Source: Timema cristinae (taxonomy: Eukaryota; Arthropoda; Insecta; Phasmatodea; Timematidae). Taken from it: a stretch of 64,000 bases of DNA. The position numbers and the translations under genes are program-made. Positions within the stretch are counted from its first letter, which is position 1. Every line of letters starts with the position of its first letter. Location: NCBI GenBank assembly GCA_039000515.1, contig JBCFYV010009882.1:55189277-55253276 (forward strand), written 5' to 3'. Shown piece by piece: positions 24,736 to 37,832 of this stretch. A model generated the notes under the pieces. That model saw nothing but the letters and a program-made list of their open reading frames with translations. It had not been told where the DNA came from and did no database searches.

Positions 24736-25639
24736 CTTATTAAGGTTCACATAACATTAACATCCCGGTGGAATATAGATACCATTTTGAAACAATCAGA
24801 AGCATTGAGAGTACTTTTTATACATCAGGAACTAAACGTTTGACCATATCATTTTTATACTATTTTATTATAACAAATATTTGTAAAGAGACTAATTCTA
24901 AAAATTGAGTTTTTAATCGACATGACTTAGATGTTAGATTAGTCGAAAATAAATAATGGAATTCTCATTAAATTATGGCTGTTTATAAAAATAAAATTCT
25001 AAGTATTCGGGCTTGTTTTGTTCTTTAGTTAATGAATAATAGGTAATTAGAGCAAGGAGAGTATTTAAAGGCCAATGCAATTGATTAAGTTCGCCTTAAC
25101 TTCGTATTTTTAAATAACACATGTGTTCGTAAAATTTATGTTAACTTCCAATAACCTAAACTTTTAAAATTATTAACGCTTTTTACATACACCTGGGCAA
25201 GCGGACAAAGATGTCAGTCTTATATTATCTGATTTGCTGGGGACAGGGAGGTCAGGTTATTTTTTTCTCTTTGCATCCAACTATCCACCTGGTTTATAAA
25301 AACTAAGTACGATAGTGTGCTAGGGATAAGTAAGGTGGGATCAGTAAGAAATGCATACGCATTTGATTTGAAATAGAGTAGGACGCTATTTTATAAACAT
25401 TCCCCTCAATAGAGTAAGAGGCGATTCGATCAATATCCTCTTCATAAACGGAAGGTCACTCTAAACTAAATTGGTGTTCCATCTATCTGTTAATCGATGT
25501 GGGTGCCAGGATTAGTAATTTTAATGTTAAACGTATTAAATAAAAAATCTGACCTCTCCATGCTTCACATGATATTCCACCATTAGTGGAATACAACTCA
25601 CAAATGTCCCGCATAGACGGGCACAAGGTATAAAAGGTA

Positions 25640-25850
25640 GACCCACCTAGTATGGTGGAATAGTATCGAAATTGTCGGGCTTTGAATACCAGCTGGATGT
25701 ACTGAAAGTTTTTCACTAAGCGATTTACCAGCCTCCCTTAAGGAAAATGTAGGTATATTTCCTCTAAGTGCTACATACATCATCCATACCCAGCTAGTGT
25801 TATTAAAATATGTATAACCTATATGGGTAGTAAATGGTGCAGTTTCTTCA
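25640..25850 (+). repeat. Old SINE copy (C-like)
   Basis: The head ends 'CTTTGAATACCAGCTGGATG' (B-box side), followed by TACTGAAAGT and 'TAAGCGATTTACCAGCCTCC'. The tail is ATATGGGTAGTAAATGGTGC (about 25822-25842), a decayed version of the shared SINE tail. Confidence 0.55.
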
Positions 25851-26253
25851 CCAAAGGCACACTTGTAAACTGTGTTTAAAAATGGTTACAAAACACGGGG
25901 TTTTGACAAATAATTCATCAAAAACAAAGAGAAAAACCTAATAAATTCGTTTGTTCATCCATTTTAGGAAATTGAAACCTCAACTTAGTAGGTGTATGCC
26001 GTTCGTACTGACCAAAACGTAGGATTATTAATAGTAATAAACAGGAAATCTAACTGATAGTGTCTCAACTACATGAAGTATTTTATAGCTGCGCCAGTGA
26101 GAACACTGTCTTTAAACTTTTCATCTATTATAGTTTGATATTGAGAGGTCAGCCCTCAAAATCCAGTCAGATGTTCTAAGAATGGCTATCCTAAGAAATA
26201 CTCTCCTTCCGTGCATGTACAGGTAGGCCTACATTCACTCTTAAACACTTCAT

Positions 26254-26254
26254 A

Positions 26255-26289
<35 letters not shown>
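26254..26289 (+). repeat. (ATC)n microsatellite
   Basis: About 12 perfect CAT/ATC units. Confidence 0.95.
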
Positions 26290-26290
<1 letters not shown>

Positions 26291-26866
26291 TATGCTATTT
26301 AAGATGTTATATAAAATATGTATATTGAACTCACGACCAAAACTAACAAATATTGTAAAACCATGTATATAATCGATATGATTCAGTCCTTGGAAGAGAA
26401 TTTACTACTTAAATGTCTTGTGAATACTTTAAACATCCATTGTCTCACTAAAAACAAAATTATTTAATGAGAACCCAATTTTAATTCTACCGCGTTTTAC
26501 TAACTCAGTGGTTTACAACATTTGAGTCACGACCTCGTTCGGTGTCGCAGAGTACTCATGACATGTTTTGGGTGTGGTTGCAATGTTTGTTGAGGTTATT
26601 GCATTATATTTTATTTTTAAGGTTTTTATAATGATTATTGGAAGGTGTAAAATTCAAATAGAAATTTTTAAGTTGCAAAAATGGTAACTTTTAAGTTACT
26701 GCTTAGGTTCATTTTACTTATAGAATTATTTGTTTGTTGACTTAGTTTACTGTAGCAGTCTCGTGTATGGGCGAGTGATGTTGCTAGAATAACTTCTAAA
26801 ATAACCCCTAGGCTCATTGATAATCTTTTGAGACATCTTAGTCACATTCGTATAGTCATTAGATAA

Positions 26867-27347
26867 TCTATACTTATAAAATAACATGTCCTGACTGACT
26901 GACTGATTCATCATCGCCGAGCGTAAACTATCAAGGCTACAAGCATGAAATTCGGACTGTATATTCATTTTGTTATGTAGGCAACCACTAAGAAAGGATT
27001 TTAGAAAATTCCACCCCAAAGGGGTCAAAATAGGGGATGATAATATGTATGATAATATGTATGAAAGTCCGTCATTTTGAAAGTTACATAAACAAAATTT
27101 TGTATTTCGGTTATTGACGTAAAACAAATAAATATGTATTTCAGGAATTTTGGAAATTTTATTTAATAAGGAATGAAGAAGGGGGTGAAATTTGTATCGA
27201 ACTTGCATTATTTTTGATCTGAGGTCAAGTTATGGTCATCAACGTAACGTAATATTTTAAATTAATCTGTAAATACATATGTATATTTTCGTATTTGTAT
27301 ATAATCAACTTCCACGCGAGCAAAGCCACGGGCAACAGCTATCTAGT
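26867..27347 (+). mobile_element. Helitron-like non-autonomous repeat
   Basis: Begins TCTATACTTATAAAA and ends AGCTATCTAGT, so it has the TC start and CTRRT end of Helitrons. Interior landmarks are (GACT)n at 26890-26909, 'ACTAAGAAAGGATTTTAGAAA' at about 26986, 'CCACCCCAAAGGGGTCAAAA' at about 27010, and 'GCGAGCAAAGCCACGGGCAA' near the 3' end. I recognise this landmark set as a repeat type common in arthropod genomes. I cannot draw a clean 3' hairpin. The host dinucleotide at the insertion does not read as A/T, so the assignment is tentative. The 153-codon minus-strand frame over it is incidental. Confidence 0.45.
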
Positions 27348-27379
27348 CAATGTATAAATTAAATCAAGTACGAAGGCTT

Positions 27380-27560
27380 AACTTCAATCTGGTTTGGTTT
27401 GTCGGTGATGAGGTTAGGATTCAAATTCTAACCAGTGGTACTGGGGTTAATTCTCCTAAACGGTTTACCCCTTCTCCATCAATGTGAATAAAGGTAAATT
27501 TCTTATGCATTCTAAAAACCCAATAATTTTATAAAATTCTATTACATTTGGAGGGTAGTA
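27380..27560 (+). repeat. SINE copy (C type)
   Basis: The head 'TTTGTCGGTGATGAGGTTAG' and B-box-like GGATTCAAATTCTAACC are followed by body landmarks 'CTAAACGGTTTACCCCTTCT' and a weak tail 'GGAGGGTAGTAAG'. The head resembles those at 29518 and 33770, which defines this older type. Confidence 0.55.
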
Positions 27561-27667
27561 AGATTCCGTGAAAATCAAATTTTAACAACTAGGATATGAA
27601 CTCTTGTGAGCTATTAATGGTTCACGATGGTTTCAAAATACAAAAATTGTTTTAAAACCTAAAAATG

Positions 27668-27926
27668 GTTGGGTTATACGCACTTACGCAAATGTGTAAT
27701 TGTAGGGTGATTGTGAGATGGAATGGAGGACCTACAGTTTGACGTGGGATCCGAACAACGTGGAAGGCCTTGCATTCCACACATTCACAAGTTGTGATTA
27801 ATAAACGTCTTGATAGAGGTGAAGGAAGGGTTTGGCAATCAGATAAATCGGTGCTGGGACCAAGTATTGAACCCCAGACCCCCATCACAGAAGTCTGACA
27901 CCTTACCTACATACTGTCAGGTCACC
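27668..27926 (-). mobile_element. SINE-B, 3' end lost
   Basis: On the minus strand it has the SINE-B head (GGTAAGGTGTCAGACTTC, then GGGGTTCAATACTTGGTCCC as the B box), the 'CAGCACCGATTTATCTGATT' junction and the body through 'GTGCGTATAACCC'. The copy then stops at 27668, so the second half of the tail hairpin and the TAA run are missing. Confidence 0.8.
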
Positions 27927-27940
27927 GTGCAGGTGTATTA

Positions 27941-27961
27941 AACTCAAACTCAAACTCAAAT
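27941..27961 (+). repeat. Short (AAACTC)n run
   Basis: Four near-perfect hexamer units immediately after the SINE-B head. Confidence 0.8.
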
Positions 27962-29517
27962 GATAGACTGGGTCTTTATGAGCCAAAGGATCACAGGTCC
28001 AGTTCTTATCGCATTCATATATATTTTTTTAAATTTTAATTGGTTGAAAAAAGTATATTTACGAGTAATAAACTGAATAAAATATAGCTGTTTTGTTTTT
28101 GAATCTGTAAAATATATGTACTTGGTAGTTGAGCCTATATAGACTACCTTGATAGCCTCAGTTAAATTAGATAAACTAAATAGCAAACTATTTAAAATAA
28201 CTAAGCTTTTAAACACTGGACATCAATTTAAATATGATGTACCTAGGTGATTGTTTAAATAAAATTTTAATGTATTTTAAGAAAAAATATGCGTTATTTT
28301 AACAGAAACTATAAATTCTAATAATTATCATCCATTTATAACATACCAGATTTACGTTTTAAAAAAAGCTTTAATGTAAAAAATTATAACTATATTGATA
28401 ATATAATAGAGTTTACGAGCATTTTTTATTCAGATAAAATGTAAATGTGTCCAAGGATTTATTTTGGGATATCTTATGTCACCACCCCATGCATAGTAAC
28501 TATCATTCCCACCATTTTTGACACAATCAACATGGTCACAAATGAATCCATTAGATAATAATTAATCAAAGCAACAAAATCGTTTTGCGTGGTACACTCT
28601 ATAGAATAAATGCTTTTTCTTTTGCTTACATATGTTGTACGATGTCGAGTTTAAATCCTATTTGATTCAAATCTTTTAAACGTCATAAGTTTTCCAATGT
28701 TTCCAGATTGAAAGCTCAGGTGCTAGCGAATAACCGGAATCCTGAAACACACCAACTCGCAGTACGACAGAAACATTTATAACTATCTCTCTGCTCTAAC
28801 TGACAACGGGTTGTGATCATGCCTCACCTCTTCACTCGCTAGTGAGTTTTCTCACATGTTTCAAATCTAGAGTCCCAAATGATCGGATCTTTGAATTTTC
28901 TTTGGAAGCCCCTGAAGTGGATGTTGTGACACCGGAAACTCTCATCTCTTATTCCCTTCTCCTCCTCCTTTGGACGACCCTTACCAAACAGGGTGTGGTG
29001 CTAGCAAGACGGTCGCGATATACCTGACTACCTGCCTACCTAATATCTATAGACTCAATGAGTCGACGCACAACAACAGACAAGGACAAGAAATAATAAT
29101 TAATTAATGAGTTTAAAAACACAGTAGATAATGAAACCTTATAAGCAAGTGTTCCAGAGTAGCCACGCCCTAATTAGCATTTGTCGGGAAAGAAATGTAC
29201 ACAGGGGGGTATTAAGAGAGAATACCTGTCAAAATAAAAAGCTGCTAGGAAATGATGGACAATTAAAAAATGGCACCGGTAATTTGCTGTGTGTGATACA
29301 TCAAAGGTATGTGTACGTCATCTCCTAATAGAATGGACCTGGTCTCCTTGTCGCGAGTGTTACTGTTGGGATGTGTGTTAAAAGCAACAAGTTTTGATAA
29401 CGTTCAACGAAACAATTCCAATATTTATATTTATGATATTACTGGGACATTTTACTGGATAAATGACTCTCTTAAGAGACACATTGATGAGTAAACAGAC
29501 TAAAGCATCAGTCTCGT
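27962..29517. other. Intergenic stretch
   Basis: AT-rich to about 28700, then mixed composition to 29500. No gene recognised. Frames at 28842, 29131 and 29309 (61-65 codons) are not domain-like. Confidence 0.5.
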
Positions 29518-29710
29518 ATGGTTTGGTTTGCCGGTGAAGCAGAGGTAAAGATTTGAGTCCAGGCAGGGTGTACTGAGCTATTTTTTCTCAGATTATTCCA
29601 CTATTTTTCCACGTTAACGTGGGTACATATCCTATCAATTATAGCTGATATATTCCTACCCTTTTAGTGTAGACATGCGGATAGCCCAGACAGAAAGTAT
29701 AAAATGAGGC
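29518..29710 (+). repeat. SINE copy (C type), old
   Basis: The head 'GGTTTGGTTTGCCGGTGA' and B-box-like ATTTGAGTCCAGGCAGG lead into TGTACTGAGC, as in other C copies. The body is heavily diverged and no tail is preserved. Confidence 0.5.
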
Positions 29711-31182
29711 AAAGTTTCTTTTTAAATATAATTAAAATTGGATTACGATACATTATTCGATTTTTAATGATAAGTCAAAATCCATGCCAATATTTATAAG
29801 TCTAATGGAGAATGGAGCCTTTATTTAATTTTAAACCCAAATTTACTGAAATGAAAAGCACTTATTTAACTAGGGCCTATCTTATGTTTAGTTATATTCT
29901 AATTATTTCTTTCTATAAAAATCCTACAATACAATACAAAACAATACAATACATATATATGGTATAGTAGGATTCTGCTAGGAAAACTTTTTTGAATAAA
30001 TAGATATGTCTATATTTTATATATTTATATATGATATACACATCTATTTATATGTATATTATATATTTATATATACTATAAATATAAATTATTTATTAAT
30101 AATATATATTGTGATATATATTTTATATACAATGATGGACCAAATAATTTCCTAAGCAACTTGTTTTCGAGCACCCAAACTTTTTTTCTTCGGGTAAGTC
30201 AGTGAAAATGTAGAACAACTGATAAAATTATTTCTCTGTATATTCAAAGTCTTACATTCTTTGACAGTGGGCTAGATGTGAACAACTAAACGAGTAATAG
30301 AATTCATTTCCCGTCTGTATTCATTTGGTAATTTCCAATATAATATTCTTATTGCTTGTTAAAAGTGTTCCCAAATATTAAAACTCATTAACTCTGCCAA
30401 ATGATATAAGTTGCTCGAAGTATTGTCTAAATAATTATTGTCCTCATTCTGCGTTCACTTCTCAAACTATTTTCTTACTATTGTCTAATAAAATGTCTGC
30501 CTTTCTTGCAACACCTTACTTACTAAATTCCATCAAATCTAAATCTTCTGCTTATCATAATAGCAGAATTATATCGTTCAATATCAACCATTCCCTGCTC
30601 TATTGCATTACCCAAATAGCATTCACTATGGCTGGATTAAAAAGTAATGGGGACGTTGCATCCCCTTTGTTTCAACCTATTATATATTTCAAAAGGGTCT
30701 ACTAAGTGACATCAAACCCGTATCTTGCTTTGCGTATTAGTCCAACATACCTAAATTAGCTTAACAATTTTTTGGGGTATTCCAAACTTTACTAAAATGT
30801 TCTACAGAGTGGAGCCGAAACAGTTAAATGATTAGTAACTTGAAAATGGACACCTTTATTGAAAAGTAAATATTCACTTGCTAAATAAATGCAGAACTAT
30901 TTGCTACACTTTTTCACTTTTTGAAGATAATGTCACTCAGGTGAGCTCCACCGAACGTCAGGCATACCTCAGCACGTTGTCTATCACTTTCCTTAACATA
31001 CCTTAGATTGTCTATTTGTTTCCGCTTCAAACTGTATAATTTGTTTTTATACCTAAAATCTATGTATCTACTGGAGAGCCGTCATGTTGTATTCTCACTT
31101 TTTTCCAATATTTTCTGAATAGTATGAATCTGATATGTTGCCGAATTATTATGTCTAATATATTTATAATAAAATTATTGCA
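29711..31182. other. AT-rich stretch with TA-rich core
   Basis: 29990-30130 is almost pure A/T with many TATA and ATATAT stretches that could form cruciforms. No gene seen. Confidence 0.6.
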
Positions 31183-31590
31183 CAAGGCCAAATCTAGGGG
31201 TGGGGGTTGTGGTTTAAAACCCCTCCACAGATGAAAGGTGATAGTAAAAAATTAAAAATAGCTTGTTTATAGTTTAAACAAAACACAACTTACGAGTATG
31301 CAAGTATACTAATGCTTAAGTACATTTAAAATAATAATTTGTGATTGTGTTAATTATTCAGACAGCATAGCTTGGTAGACTACGACGAAATATTGACAAA
31401 GGAAACAGGAAATATTAGTGAATCTAGGGAGAATTATGGTAGCGGGTAGGTCTTTGAGCATAGGAAACAAAACATTTTAACTGTAAACTATTCGAATTGT
31501 AGTTCCAAGAACACGTTGCTAATGAGTCTGCAAAGAAATAAGAATGAGAGGGTAGGTAAAGTACAAGAAGGGTAAGTGGTTTCAACCCAA
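31183..31590 (+). repeat. Dispersed repeat D, copy 2
   Basis: Colinear with 5299-5720 (see there): 'AAGGCCAAATCTAGGGG', 'GCTTGGTAGAC', 'AGGAAATATTAG', 'GGTAGGTCTTTGAG', 'GTTCCAAGAA', 'GAATGAGAGGGTAGG'. No hAT-type ends surround this copy, so D either moves independently or this is an interior remnant. Confidence 0.7.
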
Positions 31591-31889
31591 AACAGCTGGC
31601 AGTTGCATATAGGAAAAAAAGCCTTCAATACGTTTGGTTAGGTCGAAAAACCATTATTTTAAAAGTGTACAATATTGGAAAATGAAGCAGGTGCTCTTTT
31701 CTCCAAGCACACATTTTTAAACCTCTAACTTTATAAGAGAAAAACGAAATCATCTCTGAATTATCCATGTTGGGTCAGTTGTGTATCTTAATAATGTAAA
31801 AGGGAGGAGTTCAACTAACCAAAATGGGATTTTGAGGGACTTGTCTATCCTTCCTCTCCCCCCCCTCCCCCTCCTCCTCTGGCCTTAAG

Positions 31890-32470
31890 CTTTCCAGGAC
31901 TCCTACACCGGCAAATGTTTGATAATTGGATGTCTTAACGCTATTGGAGTATGCATGGAATATTTTTTGAGAAGCCAATACCTATAGAATCTATCTGGAA
32001 TGGTCTTACTTCCTATGTATTAAAAAAAAATATGTTGATGCCTCTAAAAGATATTTAAAACTGTCCTTACCTGATATTTTTTAATCTCAATTAAATGCGT
32101 TTAGATGTTATTTAAATGTGGTTTAACCGTATCATATTCAAAAATATAAGAGGATTATGAAATAGAGGGTGGGAGGGATATCAACTGCCCTGAAACTTCA
32201 CTCCCTGTTCTGCCAGCACGGGGTATGGCTTTATTCTTAGGTGCTCAATGTAAATTTTCAGACTTGGATGGATAATGAAATATTAAAGTTTTTAACATCA
32301 AACAAATTTAAAATACTTTAATATATTTATTCCCTGCCCTTTATTACCATAAAAATTAACTCCAGATAGCTTTTAGAGGTATTTAATATTAGTAGTTTTA
32401 TTTGGCTATTGCTTTTGAGGGGCTGTTGCCCCCAACACTCCCTGAAATGTTGGCCTGGTTACGGACTTGA
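31890..32470 (+). repeat. Degenerate array E, about 55-bp unit, copy 1
   Basis: Units on the theme 'GCAAATKTTTGATAATTGGATG' plus 'CCTCTAAAAGATATTTAAAACTGTCC' occur near 31908, 32036 and 32093, with much decay between. It ends with a C-rich 'GTTGCCCCCAACACTCC' segment. The same theme is clearer at 36848-37320. Confidence 0.5.
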
Positions 32471-33769
32471 TATTATAAAAGATGTATGTATTAGTAAGTA
32501 GTAGAGCAGAGAGATGAAATAAAATATAATTGGTACATACTGGTTTTAAAACATTTATTGGAAAAAATCCAACTTTCTCTAAGAGTGTTTTTTTTAAGGT
32601 TTGAATTCAGATGAAACTATTGATAACAACCACAGAGAGAGCGTCAAATATTTTAAATAATTATTTAAGAACTATGTCAGTGACATTTTTCCTACTTTTG
32701 AAGTATATGGGAATATTTTAAATAAAATATACTCTCAATCTCTATCGCAGTCAGCAAAATCAAATGCTCAGAACAAGCTGAAAGATCAGTGCGTGATTAT
32801 CAAAAAATCAAACTATGGATTTTAATGAATGTAGACGTTTCATGATCCCCTGAACCCAAAAAATTATATTTTGCAATGCCTTCTGTCTCTCTGGATCCAA
32901 CTGGGACTAGAGCTGAAACCATTTTACCAAATGGGAAAAATATGCTATTAAGTGTTTTCATAAGATTCCTCAGAGCATTTTTTGGAATCATCTAACAATA
33001 CCTAAAATAAGGAGTATTACTTATAGCTTAAAATAGAACAAAATCGAATGCCTAAAGATACGTTCAAATATTTTGACTAAATTTTGTATCTAGGCATTGT
33101 TTAAAATTACAAACCAAAATTCCAATTGCCATTTTCCCACGAAAATTACATTGAAGGTGGTTTACATTAGCAAAAATGTACAATGATTTTGATAATATCC
33201 CCGAAACTCTTTGCTGCAAATTTGTAGTGTTATCAAAGTTAAAAAGACTTTTGATTGAAATATACTTTTATAAAACCAATAATTTCTGGGATATATGCAA
33301 ATCAATTGTTTTAATGGAGGTAATTTGTGAAACTGAATGTTATGTTCTTTGGCAAACAGAGGTCTAACTTTTTTCTCAAACAGTGTGTATATTTTGATTT
33401 ATACCATTTGGTGTAAAGTTTATGGAGCAATGTATTTTATTTTGTTTCATATTATATCTTACGAGCTTTGAGTACATGTCTCCATTTTTAGGACAAGGAG
33501 CGTGAAAGTATGAGTGGTAATAGATACCATTTATGACATTTTGTTACTACCCATAAAATATGTTAATATGTAATATAGGCCTACAATATATTCATAAAAA
33601 ATCATATTTACAACAATCCATATTTTATTTTATTTGTATACATATTCTTATAATGAGCAGGCTCTTCATGGTTTTCAACCAGGATATATTTCACCAATAC
33701 TAATTTATTTTTAAATTTGCCAAGTGTTTGATTGTTGAATTGGACCCGCATCGGTAGATACATGGACTA
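32471..33769. other. AT-rich intergenic stretch
   Basis: No gene or repeat identified. Confidence 0.5.
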
Positions 33770-33985
33770 ACGGTCTAATTATAGACTGGGTTGTTGGTGA
33801 TGGGTTGTCAATTTTCAAATACCAGCCAAGTGTAATAATAGTTGTGTTTTTTTAAATAGTTTTTCACTCTCTTTCCATGTAAGTGATGATAAGTTTCCTC
33901 TGAATTCTATCTACCTCATCTTTCCATTGTGGAATTAAATGCGTATTTCCTGGATTGGTGTTGGGTTTTAATCGTTTAAGCCACA
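33770..33985 (+). repeat. SINE copy (C type), old
   Basis: The head 'GGGTTGTTGGTGATGGGTTG' with a decayed B box (TTTTCAAATACCAGCC) is followed by body landmarks 'AATAGTTTTTCACTCTCTTTC' and 'GTTTCCTCTGAATTC', in order. Confidence 0.5.
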
Positions 33986-36329
33986 GATTTTATTTGGAAA
34001 ATTTATTTATTTACTTTAATGTTGATGGATTTATATTCAAATGAATGTTATTCACCTGTGCATTATAATATTTTGTGTTTTAAATAAAATAAATGTTTTA
34101 TTTTTATTTTGCTTGTATGACTATTTCTTTCCGTATTGAATTCATTCATTCACATTTCAAAATTACTTTTAAATATATGTATATATGTAGTTTCATTGTT
34201 TCATACCTTTGTACTTCTTACTACAAATATTATAAAAATTATATAAATACTTTTACATTATTATGTATGGATACACTTAAATCATTTTGTTCAAACTATC
34301 TAAATTCACACGAAAAGATGCCACTACACAGCAAACAATCCTGGCTTTGAAGTGAGTCCCCCGAAGCTGACATCATGTGCAGAATTTGGCAAATTTTAGA
34401 GGTCATTCGGCTTAAACTTACTTATTCCCACTACGGGTTAGGGTGTTTGACACGAGAAAGATTTGATCAGTTTGCCGTGACGCTTGCGAGCAGCAGGTTA
34501 GACTAGCCAGTCCATTAAGCTAATAAGAGGTAATCGGAAATGGTGAAGTGCATAAGCATTTTCCTGGAGGTGTAATGGAAAAAACTTTACATATATAGAG
34601 TGATGGGCTCACAGCTGATCCTTGCGAAGGATGTGGGGTCATATAAGTGAAGGGTCAGGAGATGGGATCGAGGAGAAATTAGGCTACCCATGATAGTATC
34701 AAAGACGTTGTTTAGTCTACAACACCCATCAAGGTCCATCAGTGAGTTTATACATGCACTTTTAGTTCATGCCAGAAATCAAAAACTTGTGCTTTCTCCG
34801 TGAATCAAATCCAGACCCGTTAGCACGATACCGTTTTAGGGGAGCGAGAGAAGAAGAAAATGATCGGTGACACGAAGATTTTAATGCGCAGAGTTCGGAG
34901 GCGTAATAGAGGGATGCGGTAGGGAAACCTCCAGCTAATAGCGTCCTGGGGTTTAAGTTGCAACAATTAGCGAAAATTTTAATATTTTTCCTCCAAAACA
35001 ATTCTAGACTCATCTACTTTAATTTAACTCTCTCTATATATTTTTTCCTAATGTGTTTGTGTGTGTCTTTCTGCACCCTAAAGATGCCCCTATATGACAT
35101 AGAAAGTTGACTCTTTGCGTACTTAAAGAATAGAACACGGAACAAAACTAAAGGAGCAAAATTTTCGATTATTTTTGTCTGATGGTAGCTTACTGAAGAA
35201 CAAATAAATAAAATCTATTTTCTAAAGCTAGCATCTAATTATTTTGAATAAATTTGGTAATTAAGTACGGTTTAGCATTATAAACAAAATTTAAATTTTC
35301 ATTTTCCCGTAAAAATGACTGTTGGTGGTTTAACTACTGAGAATTTCGAGTTTTGATCATATCTACGCAACTATTTGAGATGCAAAATAACTTACCACTA
35401 AAATTTGTGGTATTATTAAAAATAAAAATATTTTACTTAAATAATTTTTTATCAATCCAATAGTTTCCGAGTTATAAACAAATATACATATACTTTTAAG
35501 TGAGTTCCTTTGAAATAGGTGAATTGTTTGTTTTACATTTGATAGACAGAGATGTTCCTCTTTTCTCAAATTTTCTGTTAAAATTTATATAACTTCAATT
35601 ATTACGATTATTCGTATTATTATTGGTGGAATATTATGCTCTCTTTTTACATAATGTTTAAAGACACAAATTTGCAGACTTAAATAAATCACGGGACAAC
35701 CTAACATAGCCAATTTTCCTTTTCTGAATGAATGGTGACTGAAAGTTAAAATTAAGAGGGGGGGGGGGGGTTGTTGTAAAAAAAAAGTCAAGATATATAG
35801 AATCCAAGCAGAGTAAGGAAGCTTGATTAATTCACGAGGTAGCCCCTAGCACAAAACGTTACAAGAATACCAACCTGGAGGGGGTTCCCAAAATGCTAAG
35901 TAAAAAATCTTGACGTCCAACAGACCTGAGACACTGACATTTTTTCACGCAGGCCTCAAAACCAACCAAACATTTATTGATTTTTTAACCATAATATCCA
36001 TATATAATTTCATATTGTGTGTTTTTTTCTGTACCCTACAGAAATTCATAGATGGCCAATAAAGTTGAAACTTTGAAAACTTAACGATTAGACCATGGTA
36101 CAAAACCTAATGTAGCAGGATTTTCGTACATTATTTCATTTTTTATTTAATAAAATTAGAAACTATTTTGTTCTTTCGCCTTTTATCTATGCTTACGTAA
36201 TAACTGAACGAGATATACTTTTTTTTACTACCAAAGCCGACCTTTCACGTGTCTATCAATTGAATACTAGGGGTTATTATGTTGAGTTAATATTATAACT
36301 AGCCCGTCTTAGACAGCCCTAAAAATTTT
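33986..36329. other. Intergenic stretch
   Basis: AT-rich with a mixed-composition part at 34370-34960. The minus-strand frame at 34762-35013 contains a tRNA-like 'CTGGATTTGATTCACGGAG' and may be a decayed SINE head. A G-run (14 or more G) lies at about 35757-35770. Confidence 0.45.
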
Positions 36330-36847
36330 ATATATATATTTATAATAATAAACGGAAGTGTTTGTCTGTGTGTGTTTTTGTTTGTTTGTGTACGATGCCC
36401 AGCCTAATCTACGGCACGCAGAGATCTGGAATTTTAAAAATAGGTGGATGGAAGGGGGGGCCGAATGCACCTTGAAGCAGGATTTTTAAATTTTTGACTA
36501 GCCTTTAAATTAGGCTATTTTTAACAAATTTTTGAAGCAAATATTCTTAATCTGATACTTAAGTTATCATGGAAAATCGCGCACCATGAGAGTGGGGGGA
36601 GGGGGGGGGGCTTTATTTTGTATTACAGGGGTGTATCAAGATTATTTTCATAGGGAGGTCATAATTATATATAACATAATTATTTACGATATTAGATTTC
36701 TGTTTAAGGCTATTTAATAGTTTTCTCATTCATATTTGATCTTATGTATATTTTAAACTCTGGTAATCCTCTCCAATTATGTAAAATCAGATAGTTCTTA
36801 CAAACAATTTAGAATGAGACTCCTTCAAAAATTTTCTTGAAAAATGG

Positions 36848-37320
36848 TTCACTCTAGAAGCTATGAGTAGTCTTCGCCTTGATTTTTATTAAATTAGATT
36901 ATTTTATAAACCATTTAAATTGTTCATCAACTAGACATTTTTGAAATTTGGATGCCCCTCTAAGCTATTTAAAACTATCCTCACTTTAATTTATTATTAT
37001 ATTTATATTCCTATATAAGATAATCTTTGAAGATGTCTTCCACAGACAACATTTTGAAAATTAAATTATTTAAGATACTGGGCTCTTTGGGGTTGTCCTT
37101 GATTGAAAATTCTTCATATTGACAAGTATCTAGAAGCTATTTGGAGTTGTCCTCCCTTAGATATTTTTGAAATTTGGATGAACTTGGAAGCTATTTAGAA
37201 CTTTCCTCTTCTGACTTTTATGCCAGTTAGATGCCTCTAGTCTAGTAGTTATTTGAAGCGGTCATCTCCGGCAAATTTTTGACAATAGAATGCATCTAGA
37301 AGTCGTATGGAGTTTGATTT
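36848..37320 (+). repeat. Degenerate array E, about 55-bp unit, copy 2
   Basis: The best units run 37126-37181, 37182-37233 and 37234-37292, each with 'TCTAGAAGCTATTTGGAGTT', a TCCTC, then 'TTTTTGAAATTTGGATG'. Earlier units (36850, 36955) are interrupted by AT-rich inserts. Related to 31890-32470. Confidence 0.65.
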
Positions 37321-37832
37321 AAGGCCATCTTTCAGCTTAATATTCGATGATATCAGAGGATTTGAAATATATCTGGGGAGGGGGGTGGGGGGTTACTCCA
37401 GGGGAGCAGAGTCCCTTACAGTTCCGCTGCTCTTCTTTCAAATCATAATCTATATGTGGTATTCGTGGATCAACTGCTCTCAGGCGATTATTACTCTTCT
37501 TTTATGTATAGTAGTCTACTGTCTCAAAGTATAAAAAATTTCGTTACTAGATACGCACGACAAATATTCGTACATGAAAACAAATATTTTTTCCCACATG
37601 CGTGAGTCATATCAACAGTTGAATAATCGTGAACGAATAACAAACGTGTGGACCCGAATTAAGAGGTGTCTGCGTGTAGAAAAATAAAAATTATATAATT
37701 TATCTCTGTAATATTTTCTTTCTAAAATGTGAACTTTCACATTGTTTTATGTATTAGTTTTCTAACTTTCACTGACCCTGACTGACTTTCAACTGACCCT
37801 TCCCCCTCCCCTTGAATCCGCGCCTAGGCTTA